From Sthenelais limicola (taxonomy: Eukaryota; Annelida; Polychaeta; Phyllodocida; Sigalionidae): a stretch of DNA of 64,000 bases. Below, one piece after another: positions 59,661 through 64,000 of this stretch (the stretch's first letter is position 1; every line of letters begins with the position of its first letter). Location: the NCBI GenBank assembly GCA_942159475.1, contig OW804094.1:134960755-135024754 (forward strand). The letters are read 5' to 3'. Both the position numbers and the translations under genes were made by a program. A model generated the notes under the pieces. The model did no database searches and had not been told where the DNA came from. It saw only the letters and a list, made by a program, of their open reading frames with translations.

Positions 59661-60148
59661 TCCTCATAAATTGCATTCCCACATGCAGCATGGCATTCTT
59701 TGATAAACGCAGGAAGATATATAGCCTAGTCTAAATTCACCTACTTACCATTGACCTAGGGCAGGGTTTAGAATACATTGTATACATATACCAATGTACT
59801 CTAGTTTTAGGGTGGATACAATACCTGCATAACCGCACACAGGTGATCAAGCACTGGAGTACAAAGGCACTGCAAAAACAAGGACGTAAACGAGGATCAA
59901 ACCTATATATCTCGATGTAGGATTGTATAAATATATATGTATGTAGGAAGGTGGGACCTCCCAACTGCAGGAATAACCCCCGAGTCACACGTCTACTCCT
60001 AGTACTATACTGTGAGCAGGACAGGGACTGTCGTCCGAGCAGCTCAGTAAACTCAGCTCTACCACTTCTACAACCACTTTCTTCTCCGGAGGATCTACCC
60101 TGGCAGGGATTTACCCCGAAATCGCTCCTTGCTAAAACAAGGTGGGTA

Positions 60149-60351
60149 TACTGTAAACGTATTAATGTTCGCGCAGTATTTATGTTCGCTATTTCAGCAC
60201 AGCCGCCTTTGTGTGAAAATAAATCCTGTGCGAAAGGTATAATTATTGCATAAACAAGGTGTTTCAATGCTGCGCGAAATCCGCGCGAAAAGGTGTCAAA
60301 GCAGATGCTGCGCGAAAATTTATCTGCGCGAAAATAAATACGGTTACAGTA
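60149..60351. mobile_element. MITE family B, copy 2 (CGCGCA-rich, TA ends)
   Basis: TACTGTAAACGTATTAATGT then TCGCGCAG on the left; the right end reads back TACTGTAACCGTATTTATTT then TCGCGCAG. It shares TTTATGTTCGC/TTCGCGCAG motifs with copy 1 at 6872-7061. Inserted in duplication copy 2 and absent from copy 1. Confidence 0.7.
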
Positions 60352-63081
60352 ATATGAAATATGCTCTATACATTGTTTATTTTCTGTTTAAATTACATTG
60401 CATTTTGTAACTGATAGATACTATAGATCTATAGAACTGAATGATGAAATATTGGCAACATGCTCAAGCTTTACAAACTGCTTAATTGCATTGAGGAAAG
60501 ATAAAAACATTTGTACATCTGTGGACAAGCAGAAGATCGAGTATTATGGTTTGGGGTTATTGCCAACATATATACACAAGTGATTGTTTTAAATTGTTGG
60601 AGAGACACGACCCATCTGTCTACGCTACTTGCTAGTAACTGGTAGTCCTGAACGTGGCTGGGCTTGGTATTATCACTCAGTATGAAACTCAGTAAACATT
60701 AATACATGCATGCAACCAACCAGTTGATGGACACCAAATGTTTGTTCAGAGTACCTATGCGGCATTCATATTACAAAGGCCTTTCAGTCAAATTATGTTT
60801 AGTCAAATACATAGATAATACATGAATAATAAATGTCAAATATAGTGTTATATCTGAGGTATCAGCTAAAGGGTTAAGCAATTATGTACCAATAGGGGAT
60901 TTGTATAGTGTTACGTAATGTTACATAACACTGAACCAGGCAACTGTTTAATATATCTGAGTAACGGTACAGGCTCCTCCAGGGTTTGGATATGTAAATA
61001 GGTGGGCGTAGCCCTTACGTAATACCCATGGCATAGTATGTATAAGTAGACTTGCACAGTCCTAGGTAGTTAAGTATAATTAGCGATTTTAAGTAATGAG
61101 ATAATATAATAGATAGGTGATAATTAATAATTAATATAAATATAATGAGGGTATACAATGTTACGTAATGTTACATAACAATAGCCGCCATTTTAAATTT
61201 TGATTCGCAAGGAATTATGGAACGAATGATACAGGATAAAATCTATAGAAAACATGTCATCTTCAGCATGGACTATTTGTCAACGCTCTAATATCAATAT
61301 CCATGTGTTATACATGTTTCCATGGCACAAGTCCCCATCTTTCCCATCATGCATTTGGTTTTGATAGATCATTTATGAAGCTGTGATATTGGTGAAAACA
61401 CTCTTGCAATTTTCGATAAAAATGTTGCTAAATACTTGTATGTCAGATATCTCAAGAATCCATCCCAGGATGCAATGTAACAGACATCCGTAGTGGCACA
61501 TGCAAATCCCCTATACATTCTCCGTCTCGAACGTGGGGCCTATACATGTATACATACCACACCCTGCCATAATACAATCACTGGAATCCTGTTAGCCTCT
61601 TAGAATCTACTTCTATGGAATGGGAGTTTATGTGTAGGGAAGAAGTGGGGTCTAGACTAGCGAGTCAACATTGTTGTATGCATCGTATAATACCTACTTT
61701 ATAGGTCTTTGCACCAAACACGGTCCATAGCACATTAAAAATAAAGATTTAATAAAGAAAGCTATTCATTACAATTTAATCCTGGTTTTGTAACTTACAA
61801 TATTATTAGATATACTTAGAACTTTAGAGCCATATATTTAATCTAGTATTGGTATAACCATACCACATGTGCAATCAGTATTGGTATAATCATCCCTGTC
61901 GTTTTTTGTTTTCGGATTGTTGTCAAGCCACTGGTGTTTTGTTCTTATTGCTGTTGTTGTTGTTTTTCTATATGACATCGGTATTCACATAATCTGACTG
62001 ATCTCTGCTACAATAAGATAAAAAAACATCCAATCGGATCACTCTGGGGCAATCAAATCTAGTATTAACAGCAAAGTCTGATTTGGGTGGATATATATCC
62101 CCAATCGTCTGAATGTGGGGTCTAATAATGGTCGATATTTGTCTGTTTATCGACTCTTTCTTGAAAGAAGCAATGGGCGGAAGAGCATGGATGGTTATTG
62201 TTATATTATGAATATAACTTATGAATGACTATAATGTAACCTGATCCCTTTACTAGTGTTGCACAATCCTGCAGTTAATTTATTTTATGATAAGTAATTA
62301 CAGTAATTAAAGACCCTAATTGATTTATACTATTGATAACAATGTGGTTAATCACTATTACAATCTGATTATGTAATATGATATAACATTATTTCCTGTT
62401 GAGTGTGGTAGTGCGGCTGGATGTGGTTTTAAACAGTTCAAAAACTTGGTGAGGTATTAGTTTAGGTAAATTTATATTAATATTTGCCAGGAAAAAAACT
62501 ATAGACATGGCACACATTGCACTCAAACCTTCGAAATAAGAGAAATATTGATTTTTGAAATTGATTTTCTGACAGTAATAAAACATTTTAATTAATTCAC
62601 TTCCCCGTGAAAATTACGAGGGTTAGTGTTAGCTCAGGCCCAACAAAATGTTTCCTCAGTTGTTGAGGCTGGTGCGGGGCTCCAGAACGAATGACACTAT
62701 GCATTGGACATGAGGTAATAGTAGTCCAATATCACTCCCAGATCTCAAGCCTCTGGTCACGTGCGTTGGTCTTGTTAATGCTATTGGACAATGTGATCCC
62801 AGGACGATTGCCCGTATCAATGTGTTGGGCCGGCACGTTGCAGCTAAACCTATCCACTCTGTCCAGCCTCTGTAGAACCGAAACCCAAATGCTAGCCTAT
62901 ACCGGAACTCTTTGAAGTCTCATTTCTACAGAGGCTGGGTAGAGTATAGATGGTCGCATTAAGCGCTTCCTTGTGGGAATCTCAGGAGTTGAATCATGTT
63001 AGGCGATAATTAGTTATGGGGTAAATAGCATTGTCTTAAAACTTAAAACATAATCTCAAACTTAAATATTGTACCTTGTAT

Positions 63082-63315
63082 GGGTCAAATCGCCTGAAAA
63101 TGTACAATTCGCCTTCACCAATCCTCTCAAATAACCCAAATTTAAGACAAAAATTAAGTTCAAAATACAGTTCAACCTAACGGAACTGATATTATTAATC
63201 AATTCAATATCAAATATAATCAAATATACCCAGTGTTTATCATTTTCAGCCTAATCTTTTAGAATCTGATCAATGTGTAGAGCTGTCAATTGTACATCTT
63301 CTGACGATCTGACCC
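63082..63315. mobile_element. MITE family D, full-length reference copy
   Basis: GGGTCAAATCGCCTGAAAAT then GTACAATT at the left and CAATTGTACATCTTCTGACG then ATCTGACCC at the right are inverted. 234 bp, no ORF. Four other copies in the window were recognised from it. Confidence 0.7.
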
Positions 63316-64000
63316 GTATACGTATTGCCATAATGTATAACCCTTGTGTAGTTCCCTTGTAGTTATCTCTAAATCTTTTATTACGGTAACAGCCGTAATA
63401 CATGGAGTTCCACTCCAGAGGTTTGTCAACCCATTTGTCGTATTTTTCACGTGTGTCCTATTCGATGAATAACAGATTTTCAAATGAAAATCAAATGAAA
63501 TAAGCTCCAACTACAAATTTGTGAGGGAGCCGCTGCATGCATAAGACTTTCCTTCCTTAGCTACTTTTTCTTGCTAAGCAGTTCGTAAAGAACCTTTAAG
63601 GAAGGCATTTGCTATACAGACAATGCTATTTTTTATTAATACAGTAGAAATGTCCTATCTAAACAAGGAAAGATAGCTTAACAAGCAAATATCAAGGAAT
63701 GGTTTGGTTGATATACTCTTACAGAGCATTTCTTGCGGTACAAAATATTGTGCAGGATGTTTTGATGAAATATCTATTTTTACATGTTAACAATTTTCAA
63801 AATAGTAATATGTTTCAATCGACGAAATTAATATACCTTTTAAACCCCATTAGTCCCATTACCCCCAATAAAACTCCTAGATTAAGTTATATTTGGTAAA
63901 GTTTATATTATGCTGTTTTCATAAATGGGTCAGTGCTTACAGAACGTAATGTACTTTAACCTTATAGTCGGGTAGAGAAGAGGGCGAAATTTGCCTAACA

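Larger units (their letters stand above)
55470..62840 (+). repeat. Segmental duplication, copy 2
   Basis: Partner of 28140-33040 in the same orientation, about 27-30 kb away. It is longer than copy 1, largely because MITEs and other inserts were added (55564-55943, 56510-56875, 57270-57438, 60149-60351). See the copy 1 entry for matched anchors. Confidence 0.75.
53555..64000. other. Intergenic DNA with duplication copy 2 and many MITEs
   Basis: No intact gene recognised from the GRL2 stop to the window end. It holds the exon pseudogene, the second duplicated block, five MITE copies, a GA repeat and a short LINE-like tail. From about 62850 to 64000 only the MITE at 63082-63315 stands out. Confidence 0.55.

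Noticed and set aside
1..64000. CRISPR array, bacterial operon, rRNA genes or endogenous virus
   Set aside because: No spaced palindromic arrays, operon-like gene packing, rRNA signatures or retroviral gag/pol/env-like frames were seen; the only RT is of LINE type.

Overview
The window looks like nuclear DNA of an invertebrate animal, most likely marine. Genes are split by AT-rich introns of a few hundred bases to several kb, with GT-AG junctions and AATAAA signals. Small inverted-repeat DNA transposons (MITEs) are dense, and there is one degraded LINE and one tRNA-derived SINE. Paired gustatory-receptor-like (GRL) genes, a MADF-BESS protein and CutC together fit a non-model invertebrate (lophotrochozoan, ambulacrarian or similar). 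The sequence alone does not fix the phylum. No bacterial, viral or organellar genes were seen.

Layout. (1) 0.5-5.85 kb, + strand: 3' half of a gene whose start lies left of the window. Its tail has an NPxY motif, three in-phase exons each carrying a Pro-rich NPF motif, and an acidic last exon ending in a further NPF. (2) 9.7-22.1 kb, - strand: a MADF-BESS chromatin/DNA-binding protein and a complete CutC (copper homeostasis, TIM barrel). All exon phases join them into one reading frame, so this looks like a single MADF-BESS-CutC fusion gene. (3) 25.4-28.6 kb, + strand: a six-exon coiled-coil, proline-rich protein of unknown function, preceded by a cluster of TGACGT (CRE/ATF-like) sites. (4) 28.1-33.0 kb and 55.5-62.8 kb: an old direct segmental duplication. 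The second copy holds a pseudogene of the last exon of gene 3, split by a MITE. (5) Between the duplicates: a possible decayed GRL (40.9-42.0 kb), a 5'-truncated LINE nested in a TIR element (37.28-40.26 kb), and two intact tandem GRL genes (46.2-49.7 and 49.9-53.6 kb) only about 240 bp apart.

Repeats fill most introns and intergenic DNA. I recognise several MITE families with two or more copies here, including two with TTAA ends (piggyBac-like), a pogo/Tigger-like TA element, fold-back palindromes, and a 2.5-kb TIR element whose ends are packed with GACCGTC/GACGGTC motifs. The main candidates for something undescribed are the MADF-BESS-CutC fusion, the modular NPF-exon tail, and the duplicated block flanking the GRL cluster. 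Exon boundaries were read by eye from splice consensus and phase; no alignment or transcript data were available.
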